Shown: one piece after another, positions 27,068 through 36,767 of the stretch
Layout: the number at the start of each line of letters is the position of its first letter
Numbering within the stretch: the stretch's first letter is position 1
Position numbers and translations under genes: made by a program
Assembly (NCBI GenBank): GCA_019508115.1
Contig: JAEKMC010000073.1
Location: 1 to 37,843, forward strand
DNA length: 37,843 nt
Reading direction: 5' to 3'
Source: Sphingomonas sp.
Lineage (GTDB): Bacteria > Pseudomonadota > Alphaproteobacteria > Sphingomonadales > Sphingomonadaceae
The notes under the pieces: model-generated
The model's input: only the letters and a program-made list of their open reading frames with translations
Told to the model about the DNA's origin: nothing
Databases searched by the model: none

Positions 27068-27358
27068 ATGGAGAAGCAGGGATACGTCTACATCATGGCG
27101 AGCAAGCGTAACGGCACGCTCTACATTGGTGTGACAAGTGATCTGCCCAAGCGAGCTTACGAGCATCGCGAAGGTCTGGTCGCCGGCTTCACCAAGAAAT
27201 ATGGATGCAAGTCGCTGGTGTGGTTTGCGGTTTTCGACACGATCGAAGCCGCCCGCGCCAGAGAATTGCAGATGAAGGAATGGCGGCGAGCCTGGAAGTT
27301 GGAAGCAATCGAGGAGCTCAACCCGGATTGGGTCGATCTGGCTTCTACTCTTACGTAA
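27068..27358 (+). CDS. GIY-YIG (URI-domain) endonuclease, REP-associated
   Basis: This 96-residue protein starts at ATG 27068 behind AGAGG; the track start at 27032 lies in the repeat. It is a stand-alone GIY-YIG domain: GYVYIMASKRNGTLYIGVTSDL gives the two motif strands (VYI...YIG). The catalytic Arg is in KRAYEHREG, and ARELQMKEWRRAWKLEAI carries the likely metal-binding Glu. The C-terminus, NPDWVDL, is typical of the small COG2827-like group. Such proteins are presumed DNA nucleases of unknown role. A REP arm unit lies directly upstream and another begins 1 nt after the stop codon. This suggests the gene and its flanking REPs moved or are maintained together (inference). It interrupts the TCA gene order between mdh and sucD. 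Confidence 0.85.
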   Translation: MEKQGYVYIMASKRNGTLYIGVTSDLPKRAYEHREGLVAGFTKKYGCKSLVWFAVFDTIEAARARELQMKEWRRAWKLEAIEELNPDWVDLASTLT

Positions 27359-27359
27359 T

Positions 27360-27385
27360 CTGGACCCCGGCTTTCGCCGGGGAAC
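27360..27385. repeat. REP right arm, copy 2 right part, abutting the GIY-YIG stop codon
   Basis: CTGGACCCCGGCTTTCGCCGGGGAAC is identical to the right arms of copies 1 and 3. It begins one base after the GIY-YIG TAA and ends 20 nt before the sucD start. With the left unit at 26999 it brackets the nuclease gene in inverted orientation. Confidence 0.88.
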
Positions 27386-27405
27386 AAAAAGGACCGAAAT
27401 AACCG

Positions 27406-28296
27406 ATGTCGATCCTCGTCAATGCGAATACCAAGGTCATCACGCAGGGGATGACCGGCAAGACCGGTACCTTTCATACGAAGGCGGCGCTCGACTACGG
27501 CTCGAAGATGGTCGGCGGCGTGACGCCGGGCAAGGGCGGCACGATGCATGAGGAATTGGGCCTGCCCAATTTTGACACCGTGCAGGAAGCGGTCGCGAAG
27601 ACCGGCGCCGATGCCAGCGTGATCTACGTGCCGCCGCCCTTCGCCGCGGATTCGATCCTCGAGGCGATCGATGCCGAAGTGCCGCTGATCGTGTGCATCA
27701 CCGAAGGCATTCCGGTGCTCGACATGGTCCGCGTCAAGCGCGCGCTGACGGGTTCGAAGAGCCGCCTGATCGGCCCGAACTGTCCGGGCGTGCTCACGCC
27801 GAACGAATGCAAGATCGGCATCATGCCCGGCAACATCTTCAAGAAGGGCTCGGTCGGCGTCGTCTCGCGCTCGGGCACGCTCACCTATGAGGCGGTGTTC
27901 CAGACGACCAATGCGGGCCTCGGCCAGACGACCGCGGTCGGCATCGGCGGCGATCCGGTCAACGGCACCAACTTCATCGACGTGCTCGAACTGTTCCTCG
28001 CCGACGATGCGACCACGTCGATCATCATGATCGGCGAGATTGGCGGCTCGGCCGAAGAGGAGGCCGCCCAGTTCCTTAAGGACGAGGCGAAGAAGGGCCG
28101 CAAGAAGCCGATGGTCGGCTTCATCGCGGGCCGGACCGCGCCTCCGGGCCGCCGCATGGGCCATGCCGGCGCGATCGTGTCGGGCGGCCAGGGCGGCGCC
28201 GACAGCAAGATCGCGGCAATGGAGGAAGCAGGCATCCGCGTCGCGGCCTCGCCGTCGGAGCTTGGCACCACGCTTTCCGCTCTGCTCAAGGGTTGA
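27406..28296 (+). CDS. sucD: Succinyl-CoA synthetase alpha subunit
   Basis: This 296-residue protein starts [21 protein letters not shown], the CoA-binding Rossmann start. It contains [29 protein letters not shown] and [12 protein letters not shown]. The phosphorylated active-site His lies in [13 protein letters not shown] (about residue 250). The enzyme converts succinyl-CoA to succinate with ATP or GTP formation, as a heterodimer with SucC. The sucC gene, often adjacent upstream, is absent from this window, so the partner must be encoded elsewhere if the enzyme is functional. Confidence 0.96.
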   Translation: MSILVNANTKVITQGMTGKTGTFHTKAALDYGSKMVGGVTPGKGGTMHEELGLPNFDTVQEAVAKTGADASVIYVPPPFAADSILEAIDAEVPLIVCITEGIPVLDMVRVKRALTGSKSRLIGPNCPGVLTPNECKIGIMPGNIFKKGSVGVVSRSGTLTYEAVFQTTNAGLGQTTAVGIGGDPVNGTNFIDVLELFLADDATTSIIMIGEIGGSAEEEAAQFLKDEAKKGRKKPMVGFIAGRTAPPGRRMGHAGAIVSGGQGGADSKIAAMEEAGIRVAASPSELGTTLSALLKG

Positions 28297-28382
28297 TTAA
28301 CAGACTGGTAGCGCTCACCTGATAGGGCGCGCGCCGCGACAGACCGTTTTGATACGGCGGCGAACCGAACGAAGGACGTGCG

Positions 28383-31164
28383 ATGGGTATCGAAGGATTG
28401 GGCTTCGACGAGCTGGAGGGGGTTAGCCCCTCCTTCGCGGAGGCGCTGTACCGGCGATATCGCGCCGATCCTCAGTCGGTCGAAGCCGATTGGCGCACCT
28501 ATTTCCAGGCGCTCGAAGCCACCGTCTCCGGTCCGTCCTGGGCGCGCTCGAACTGGCCGCTGAGCGATACCGACGCGCTTACTGCGGGGCTCGATCCGAC
28601 CCAGATGGAGGTCGCGGCCAAGCCTGCGAAAGGCGCCAAGCCCGCACCGGCTGTAGAATCTGCTGCTGCACCGGCTGCGGATGTCACCGCCGCGGCATTG
28701 GATTCGATCCGCGCCTCGACCCTGATCCGCACCTATCGCGTGCGCGGCCACTTGCTCGCCGATCTCGATCCGTTGGGCTTGAGCAAGCAAGGCTTCCCCG
28801 AAGACCTCAATCCCGAATATCACGGCTTCACCGAAGCCGACATGGATCGCCCGATCTTCCTGGGCGGCGTGCTCGGCTTCGAACGCGCCACCGTGCGCGA
28901 GATCATCGCCGTGCTGCGCCGTAATTACTGCGGCAAGGTTGGCCTCGAATATATGCACATCCAGGATGTGGAGGAGCGTATGTTCCTCCAGCAGCGGATG
29001 GAGGGTAAGGACAAGGAGATCAGCTTCACGCCCGAGGGCAAGAAGGCGATCCTGTCCAAGGTGATCGAGGGCGAGCAATGGGAGAAATTCCTGGCCCGCA
29101 AATATGTCGGCACCAAGCGTTTCGGCCTCGACGGCGGCGAATCGATGATCCCCGCGCTCGAGGCGGTGCTCAAATATAGCGGCCAGGCCGGCGTGCAGGA
29201 GGTCGTGATCGGCATGGCCCATCGCGGCCGGCTGAACGTGCTGACCAACGTGATGAAGAAGCCCTACCGGGTCCTCTTCCACGAATTCGCCGGCGGCTCG
29301 GCCAACCCCGAGGATGTCGGCGGTTCGGGCGACGTCAAATATCATCTCGGCACGTCGACCGACCGCGAGTTCGACGGCAACAAGATCCATCTGAGCCTCG
29401 CGCCCAACCCCTCGCATCTCGAGGCGGCCGATCCGGTCGTGCTGGGCAAGTCGCGCGCGAAACAGACCCAGCTGCAGGATAATGAGCGCGCCAAGGTCCT
29501 GCCGATCCTGATCCACGGCGATGCGGCCTTTGCCGGCCAGGGCATCGTGATGGAATGCTTCGGCTTCTCCGGCCTGCGCGGCTATAATACCGGCGGCACG
29601 GTCCATTTCGTGATCAACAACCAGGTCGGCTTCACGACCTCGCCGCAATTCGCACGCTCGTCGCCTTATTGCTCGGACATCGCCAAGATGGTCCAGGCGC
29701 CGATCCTGCACGTCAATGGCGACGATCCCGAAGCCGTGACCTTCGCCTGCAAGGTCGCGACCGAGTTCCGAGCGCGCTTCAAGCGCGACGTGGTGATCGA
29801 CATGTGGTGCTATCGCCGCTTCGGCCACAATGAAGGTGACGAGCCGGGCTTCACTCAGCCGCTGATGTACGAAGAGATCCGCAAGCATCCGCCGGTGTCG
29901 AAGCTCTATACCGAGCGCCTGGTCGCGCAGGGCCTGATCGACCAGGCCTGGTTGGAGAAGGCGGAGGGCGATTTCGTCGCCTACCTCGAAGGCGAATTCG
30001 AGGCGGGCAAGAGCTACAAGGCCAACAAGGCCGACTGGTTCGAAGGCGAATGGGCCGGCCTCGCCGCCCCGCGCGAGGCGGTAACCGAGCGTCGCGCAGC
30101 GGCGAGCGGCGTCGATCGCGAGAAGCTCGACACGGTCGCCAAGCTGCTCACCACGGTGCCCGCCGGCCTGACCGTTCACAAGACGCTTGCCCGCATCCTC
30201 GAAGCCAAGCGCGGCATGTTCGAAAGCGGCGAAGGTTTCGATTGGGCGACCGCCGAGGCGCTCGCCTTCGGCACGCTGCTGATCGATGGCTATCCCGTCC
30301 GCCTGTCCGGCCAGGATGTCGGCCGCGGCACGTTCAGCCAACGCCACGCGGTGTGGACCGATCAAACCGACGGCCACAAATATATCCCGTTGAGCGAACT
30401 CGACCGCCGTTTCCAGGTGCTCGACAGCCCGCTCTCCGAGTTCGGCGTGCTCGGCTTCGAATATGGCTATGCCGGCCAGTCGCCCAAGACGCTGGTGCTG
30501 TGGGAAGCGCAGTTCGGCGATTTCGCCAATGGCGCGCAGGTGATGATCGACCAGTTCATCGCCGCGGGCGAATCCAAGTGGTTGCGCGCCAACGGCCTCG
30601 TGATGCTGTTGCCTCCACATCCTGCGCCGCCAGATGCTGCGCAATTTCCGCAAGCCTTTGATCATGATGACGCCCAAGTCGCTGCTGCGGCACAAGGCGG
30701 CGGTATCGACGATCAACGAATTCCTCGGCGACAGCCACTTCAAGCGCATCCTGAGCGATCCGAATGCGCCGGCTGACGACAAGGTGAAGCGGTTGGTCCT
30801 GTGCTCAGGCAAGGTCTTCTATGATCTTGCGGAGGCGCGCGACGCGGCGGGCGACAAGGAGACGACGATCGTCCGTATCGAGCAGCTTTATCCCTTCCCG
30901 TCGGACGCGCTCGCCGCGCGTATCGCGCGCATGACCAATCTCGAGACGGTCGTCTGGGCGCAGGAAGAGCCGAAGAATAACGGCGCCTGGTTCTTCGTCG
31001 AATGCCTGATCGAGGAAGCGGCCAATGCTGCCGGCAAGGCGATCCGTCCGGTCTATGCGGGCCGCAAGGCTTCGGCTTCGACCGCGACCGGTTTCCTGAA
31101 GAAACATACCAGCCAGCAGGCGGCGCTCGTCGCCGAAGCGCTGGGCCACGAACCTAAAGCATAA
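28383..31164 (+). pseudogene. sucA: 2-oxoglutarate dehydrogenase E1 (sucA), disrupted by ~116-nt deletion and frameshift
   Basis: The first frame (28383-30614) starts MGIEGLGFDELEGVSPSF and holds MAHRGRLNVLTNV, HGDAAFAGQG, NNQVGFTTSP and the pyrimidine-domain GQDVGRGTFSQRH, ending LRANGLVMLLP. Family members continue HGYEGQGPEHSSAR... for about 39 residues before HILRRQMLRNFRKP. Here that tail resumes at 30616 in a different frame and runs to TAA at 31164 with MTPKSLLRHK intact. About 38 codons plus 2 nt are therefore missing. As written, frame 1 ends at 30776 with an unrelated tail. An intact protein would be about 965 residues and would decarboxylate 2-oxoglutarate using thiamine diphosphate as the E1 of the SucA/SucB/Lpd complex. 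Either this is a real null allele or an assembly error. Confidence 0.88.
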
Positions 31165-31173
31165 GGAAGACCA

Positions 31174-32463
<1,290 letters not shown>

Positions 32464-32475
32464 TTTTGTGGATTG

Positions 32476-32539
32476 TTCCCCGGCGAAAGCCGGGGCCCAG
32501 CTGAGCCGGTGGACTGGACCCCGGCTTTCGCCGGGGAAC
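32476..32539. repeat. REPIN-like paired palindrome, copy 3 (between sucB and lpd)
   Basis: Left arm TTCCCCGGCGAAAGCCGGGGCCCAG (32476-32500), a 13-nt spacer, then right arm CTGGACCCCGGCTTTCGCCGGGGAAC (32514-32539). The arms pair over about 25 bp with one mismatch (CCCAG against CTGGA). It lies 12 nt after sucB and 10 nt before the lpd start, inside the operon, where it could alter the lpd to sucB expression ratio. Confidence 0.92.
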
Positions 32540-32549
32540 GGAGTAGCAA

Positions 32550-33944
32550 ATGGCTGACTATGATTTCGACGTGCTGGTGATCGGTTCGGGTCCCGGCGGC
32601 TATGTCGCGGCGATCCGCGCGGCGCAGCTCGGCCTAAGGACCGCGTGCGCGGAGAGCCGCGAGACGCTGGGCGGCACGTGCCTCAACGTCGGCTGCATCC
32701 CGTCGAAGGCGATGTTGCATGCCTCCGAGCTGTACGACGAAGCCGCCGGCGGCGCGCTCGCGAAGCTCGGCGTCAAGATCGACAAGATGAGCCTCGACCT
32801 CGAGACGATGCACGGCCAGCGCAAGGACGCGGTCAAGCAGCTCACCGGCGGCATCGAATATCTGTTCAAGAAGAATAAGGTCGAATGGCTCAAGGGCCAT
32901 GCGAGCTTTCAGGACGCACACAGCGTCAAAGTTGGCGACCGCAATGTCACCGCGAAGAATATCGTGATCGCGACCGGATCCTCGGTCACACCGCTGCCCG
33001 GCGTCGCGATCGACCAGAAGGTGATCGTCGATTCGACCGGCGCGCTCGAGCTGGAGAAGGTCCCCGGCCATATGGTCGTGATCGGCGGCGGCGTGATCGG
33101 GCTCGAACTGGGTTCGGTCTGGCGTCGTCTCGGCGCCAAGGTCACCGTGGTCGAATATCTCGACCAGATCCTGCCCGGCATGGACGGCGAGGTCCGCAAG
33201 GAAGCCAACAAGATCCTCAAGAAGCAGGGGATGGAGTTCAAGCTGTCGACCAAGGTCACCAAGGTCGAAGCCGGCAAGAAGGGTGCGACGATCATGGTCG
33301 AGCCCGCCGCGGGCGGCGCCGCCGAGACGATCGAAGCCGATGTGGTCTTGGTCTCGATCGGCCGTCGCGCCAACACCGAAGGCCTCGGCCTCGACAAGGC
33401 TGGGTTGGCGACCAACCCGCGCGGCCAGATCGACATCGAGCCTGATTTCGCGACCAAGGTTTCTGGTATCTGGGCGATCGGCGACGTCGTTCCTGGCCCC
33501 ATGCTCGCGCACAAGGCCGAGGATGAAGGCATTGCGGTTGCCGAGAATATCGCGGGCTTGACCGGAATCGTGAACCACGACGTCATCCCGAGCGTGGTCT
33601 ATACCTCACCCGAGATCGCGGGCGTCGGCCTGACCGAGGAGCAGGCCAAGGAGCGCGGACCAGTCAAGGTCGGCAAGTTCCCGATGCTCGCCAACAGCCG
33701 CGCCAAGACCAATCATGAGCCCGATGGCTTCGTGAAGGTGATCGCGGACGCGGATAGCGACCGCGTGCTCGGTGTCTGGTGCATCGCCAGCGTCGCGGGC
33801 ACGATGATCGCGCAGGCGGCGCAGGCGATGGAGTTCGGCGCGACCAGCGAGGATATCGCCTACACCTGCCACGCCCACCCGACGCACAGCGAGGCGATCA
33901 AGGAAGCGGCGATGGCGGTGCAGGGCAAGCCGATCCACATCTGA
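32550..33944 (+). CDS. lpd: Dihydrolipoamide dehydrogenase (E3)
   Basis: This 464-residue flavoprotein has an FAD loop, VLVIGSGPGGYVAA, the redox disulfide GGTCLNVGCIPSKAM (Cys-N4-Cys), and the NAD loop VVIGGGVIGLELGSVWRRLG. It also has the second FAD motif GIWAIGDVVPGPMLAHKAEDEG and the C-terminal dimer-interface acid/base pair HAHPTHSEAIKEA. It re-oxidises dihydrolipoyl groups of the 2-oxoglutarate (and probably pyruvate) dehydrogenase complexes with NAD. Its start, ATG 32550, is 10 nt downstream of REPIN copy 3, whose edge supplies the weak GGAG ribosome site. It ends convergently with the SulP gene. Confidence 0.97.
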   Translation: MADYDFDVLVIGSGPGGYVAAIRAAQLGLRTACAESRETLGGTCLNVGCIPSKAMLHASELYDEAAGGALAKLGVKIDKMSLDLETMHGQRKDAVKQLTGGIEYLFKKNKVEWLKGHASFQDAHSVKVGDRNVTAKNIVIATGSSVTPLPGVAIDQKVIVDSTGALELEKVPGHMVVIGGGVIGLELGSVWRRLGAKVTVVEYLDQILPGMDGEVRKEANKILKKQGMEFKLSTKVTKVEAGKKGATIMVEPAAGGAAETIEADVVLVSIGRRANTEGLGLDKAGLATNPRGQIDIEPDFATKVSGIWAIGDVVPGPMLAHKAEDEGIAVAENIAGLTGIVNHDVIPSVVYTSPEIAGVGLTEEQAKERGPVKVGKFPMLANSRAKTNHEPDGFVKVIADADSDRVLGVWCIASVAGTMIAQAAQAMEFGATSEDIAYTCHAHPTHSEAIKEAAMAVQGKPIHI

Positions 33945-33965
33945 TCCGGCTCCGCGCGCCGGCTC

Positions 33966-35669
33966 TTATGTGGCCACCTCGCGGCGGGCCGCCGCCACAG
34001 CGTGATCGAGCGAATCGTTGAAATGGATGTCGGGCGCGCGCGCGCCATGCATCAGCAGCAGCCGGCGGACGGCTGCCCGCGCGCCCGCGATGTGGACGGT
34101 GGCATCATGCCGCCGTGCATCGCGTGCGAAACCCATGATCATCGCGGCCGCGGTGGAATCGAGGACGGGCACGCCTGACAGATCCAGCACATAGGCTTTG
34201 GCATGTTCGCCGATACGGTCGAGCGTGGCCGCAACCTCGCCCACCGCGCCGAAGAAGAAGGCGCCGGTGATGCGATAGACGATCACGTCATGATCGGCGA
34301 TTAGCGCTCGCGAATAGGCTGCGCCCTCGCCCGAATCCGCCTGATCGTCATCGGCCACGAACACGGGGCGATCGATTTCCACCGCATGCGCCATGCGGTG
34401 CAGGAACAGCAGCGCGCCGATCCCGAAGCCGACCAATATGCCCTCGGTCAGGTCGCGGAATACCACCAGCAGGAAGGTCACGAGCAAAACGACCGCGTCG
34501 CCGCGCGATGCGCGCAGCAATATCCTGAATTCGTGCTTCTCCGCCATGTTCCACGAAACCACCGCGAGCACGCCCGCGAGCGACGCCAGGGGAATCGCGC
34601 TCGCCAGTGGGGCGGCAATCGCCATGAACGCCAACAGGATCAGCGCGTGCAGCATGCCCGATATTGGCCCGCGCGCGCCGGCACGAACATTGGTCGCGGT
34701 ACGCGCGATCGTCCCGGTCACGCAGATTCCGCCGAACAAAGCCGAGGCGATATTCGCCGCCCCCTGCGCCACCAACTCGCAGTTTGAGCGGTGGCGGCGG
34801 CCTGACATACTGTCCGCCACCACCGCCGACAGCAGGCTCTCGATCCCGCCGAGCAAGGCGAAGGAGAAAGCGGCGGGGAGCATCTCCTGAATACGGACGA
34901 GCGACAGGTCCGGCAGATGCGGCGCCGGCAGCGAGCGCGGAATGCCGCCGAACCGCGATCCGATCGTTTCGACCGGCAGGTGGAGCAGCCAGGTGGCGAG
35001 CGCCCCCGCCGCGACCGCGATCAGGAATCCGGGCCAATGCGGTCGCAGCCGTCGCAGGACCAGGATCGCCGCGATCGAACAAAGGGCCACCGCCAAAGCA
35101 GGCACGCTCAGGCTGGGCAATGCGGCGGACAGCGCCATGATCTTAGGCAGGAACGGCCCAGGTTCGCGTCCCGCGAGCGTCAGGCCAAGCAGGTCCTTGA
35201 GCTGGCTCGCGAAAATGATGACCGCGATGCCCGATGTGAAGCCGACCGTCACGGGATAAGGGATATATTTGATGAAGGTGCCGAGCCGCAGGAAGCCGAT
35301 GACGAGCAGGATCATGCCCGCCAGCAACGTCGCGAGAAGCAGTCCGTCCACGCCATGGGCCGCGACCGTAGCCGCCACCAGCACGATGAAGGCACCCGCC
35401 GGGCCGCCGATCTGGAATCGGCTGCCGCTCAGCGCCGACACGACGAAGCCGCCGACGATCGCTGTGTAGAGCCCGCGATCGGGTGTGACGCCCGATGCGA
35501 TCGCAATCGCCATCGATAACGGCAATGCGACGATCGCCACGGTCAGGCCGGCGACGAAATCGGCCTTGAGGTCCTGGAACCGATAATGCTCACGCAAGAC
35601 GGTGACGAGCTTCGGGGTGAACAGGTCGAGAAAGCCTGGTCGATTTCTCGTCATGCGGTTTTGGATCAT
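33966..35669 (-). CDS. SulP-family inorganic anion transporter with C-terminal STAS domain
   Basis: This 567-residue protein begins with the SulP start region LREHYRFQDLKADFVAGLTVAIVALPLSMAIAIASG and contains SGSRFQIGGPAGAFIV, the signature of the family. About 10-12 membrane helices span residues ~40-420. A cytoplasmic STAS domain lies at ~455-560 with YVLDLSGVPVLDSTAAAMI. Members carry sulfate, bicarbonate or dicarboxylates; the substrate here is undetermined. The ATG overlaps the stop of the upstream XRE regulator gene (ATGA), so the two are translationally coupled and the regulator probably controls this transporter. Confidence 0.92.
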   Translation of the reverse strand: MIQNRMTRNRPGFLDLFTPKLVTVLREHYRFQDLKADFVAGLTVAIVALPLSMAIAIASGVTPDRGLYTAIVGGFVVSALSGSRFQIGGPAGAFIVLVAATVAAHGVDGLLLATLLAGMILLVIGFLRLGTFIKYIPYPVTVGFTSGIAVIIFASQLKDLLGLTLAGREPGPFLPKIMALSAALPSLSVPALAVALCSIAAILVLRRLRPHWPGFLIAVAAGALATWLLHLPVETIGSRFGGIPRSLPAPHLPDLSLVRIQEMLPAAFSFALLGGIESLLSAVVADSMSGRRHRSNCELVAQGAANIASALFGGICVTGTIARTATNVRAGARGPISGMLHALILLAFMAIAAPLASAIPLASLAGVLAVVSWNMAEKHEFRILLRASRGDAVVLLVTFLLVVFRDLTEGILVGFGIGALLFLHRMAHAVEIDRPVFVADDDQADSGEGAAYSRALIADHDVIVYRITGAFFFGAVGEVAATLDRIGEHAKAYVLDLSGVPVLDSTAAAMIMGFARDARRHDATVHIAGARAAVRRLLLMHGARAPDIHFNDSLDHAVAAARREVAT

Positions 35670-35932
35670 TGGCGTCCGGAGGGGCTTGCGGCTTTCAACC
35701 GCACCCCCCGGCCTCCTGCCGGACTGTCGGCCCCGTCGCCGATCAGCGAAATGCCCGCGCGATCGAGCGCCTCGATCACTTTCATGAGTGTATCGATGAC
35801 GCCGCGCACCACCCCGTCGCTTGCCTCCATGCGCTGGATCGTGGGCAGCGACACACCCGCCAGTTCCGCAAGCTGACGCTGGTCAATTCCCAACAAGGCA
35901 CGCGCTGCGCGCATTTGTCCGGCCGTGATCAT
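35666..35932 (-). CDS. XRE-family HTH transcriptional regulator coupled to SulP transporter
   Basis: This 88-residue protein starts at ATG 35932 (MITAGQMRAARALLGIDQ), placed behind GAAGGAAA; the track's GTG start at 35950 lies upstream of this ribosome site. One helix-turn-helix domain fills residues ~5-60, with RQLAELAGVSLPTIQRME as the recognition unit. The tail after about residue 65 is Gly/Pro-rich and probably disordered. Its TGA overlaps the SulP ATG. A perfect 9-bp inverted repeat covers the -35 region of its likely promoter, suggesting autoregulation. Confidence 0.85.
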   Translation of the reverse strand: MITAGQMRAARALLGIDQRQLAELAGVSLPTIQRMEASDGVVRGVIDTLMKVIEALDRAGISLIGDGADSPAGGRGVRLKAASPSGRQ

Positions 35933-35954
35933 GCAAGTTTCCTTCGTCACTATC

Positions 35955-35994
35955 CATATATCACATATGAATTATGATGTTCAATACATCATAA
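35955..35994 (-). promoter_or_regulatory. Promoter and probable operator of the XRE-SulP operon
   Basis: On the minus strand, TTGAAC (35979-35984) and TATATG (35955-35960) with an 18-nt spacer form a plausible sigma-70-type promoter. The perfect inverted repeat TTATGATGT-TCAAT-ACATCATAA (35972-35994) overlaps the -35 element. A smaller dyad, CATAT-ATCAC-ATATG (35955-35969), covers the -10. This layout suits repression by the XRE protein. Confidence 0.6.
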
Positions 35995-36078
35995 CCTACG
36001 AGCCGTCCGGGTTCAGATCCGCCTCTTATCGTGGGCAACCAAATTCCGATCCGCACGTAGACAGAAGACGGAGAAGAG

Positions 36079-36735
36079 ATGCCGAAAACCATCACGTCGA
36101 GAATGCTGCCGTTTTCGGCGTGCTTTGCCTTGCTCCTCTCCGCCTGCGGGGAAAGAGCGCCGCAACTGCCTACCGGCGCGCTGGATCAGGCGGCCGCCTG
36201 CGGTGTGGTCGCGGCGGCAAGCGAGCGCGAAGCGGCGGGTGCCAAGGGCGAGCTGCCAGCCGACGCGCAGACGCGTATCCTCCATTATGCGATGCTCTAT
36301 GCATCGTCGGGCACGGCGCTCGACGAAGACAAGGTCAACGCGGTGTCCAAGCGGATGCCTGCCCTGTTCGACCAGACGATCAAGGGCGATTGGCATGCCT
36401 TGCAGCCCACCTGCGCCGCCGCTTTCCCAGCCAGCCGGGTCAGCCAGCCAATATTACCTGCCAAGCCGCTCGATGCGATGCTCCAGTGCGATGCGCTCGC
36501 CGCATTCCTGCGCAAGGCACTGGCCGATCAAGGCTCGACCTATGCCGGCGCGGCTAATGCTTATGGCAGCTTCATCGAAAAGCTCGATCCCAAGCTGAGC
36601 GTGACGCTCCGTGCCGCCGGCCTGCGCAATGGCGACGCGTTACGCGAAAAGAAGCTTGAGGAACTCGCGGCGGCCGCGAAACTGGGTCAACCGCCCGCCG
36701 TGATCGATGCCTGCGAAAAGGCCTATGCGGCCTGA
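36079..36735 (+). CDS. Putative lipoprotein of unknown function
   Basis: This 218-residue protein starts at ATG 36079 behind GGAGAAGAG. The N-terminus is a lipoprotein signal: basic MPKTITSRM, hydrophobic LPFSACFALLLSAC with lipobox LLSAC, then GERAP. Two further cysteine-containing regions (LQPTCAAAF and MLQCDALAAF) and a C-terminal DACEKAYAA may form disulfides in the periplasm. The mature part is mainly helical and Ala-rich. I do not recognise a domain. The position between an anion-transporter operon and a glycine-zipper gene gives no functional clue. A strong hairpin follows the stop. Confidence 0.78.
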   Translation: MPKTITSRMLPFSACFALLLSACGERAPQLPTGALDQAAACGVVAAASEREAAGAKGELPADAQTRILHYAMLYASSGTALDEDKVNAVSKRMPALFDQTIKGDWHALQPTCAAAFPASRVSQPILPAKPLDAMLQCDALAAFLRKALADQGSTYAGAANAYGSFIEKLDPKLSVTLRAAGLRNGDALREKKLEELAAAAKLGQPPAVIDACEKAYAA

Positions 36736-36737
36736 AC

Positions 36738-36765
36738 GGATGGGGCCGGCTTCCCGGCCCCATCC
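36738..36765. terminator. 12-bp terminator hairpin between two convergent genes
   Basis: GGATGGGGCCGG-CTTC-CCGGCCCCATCC is a perfect 12-bp stem with a CTTC tetraloop. It starts 3 nt after the lipoprotein stop and ends 3 nt before the end of the glycine-zipper gene. The T-tract is weak (CATTATCTACATTT), so it may serve as a bidirectional terminator or mRNA end protector. Confidence 0.75.
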
Positions 36766-36767
36766 CA

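Noticed and set aside
27885-30812. 975-residue minus-strand ORF opposite sucA
   Set aside because: Codon-bias shadow of sucD/sucA; the sequence is His/Asp/Gly-rich with no recognisable domain, while the plus strand holds conserved E1 motifs.
30634-31164. Separate 176-residue gene starting at MLRNFRKPL
   Set aside because: It is the C-terminal part of SucA after the frameshift; residues HILRRQ just upstream of this Met are also conserved SucA sequence.
33946-33962. Terminator between lpd and the SulP gene (CCGGC-N7-GCCGG)
   Set aside because: Only a 5-bp stem and no T-tract; too weak to support.
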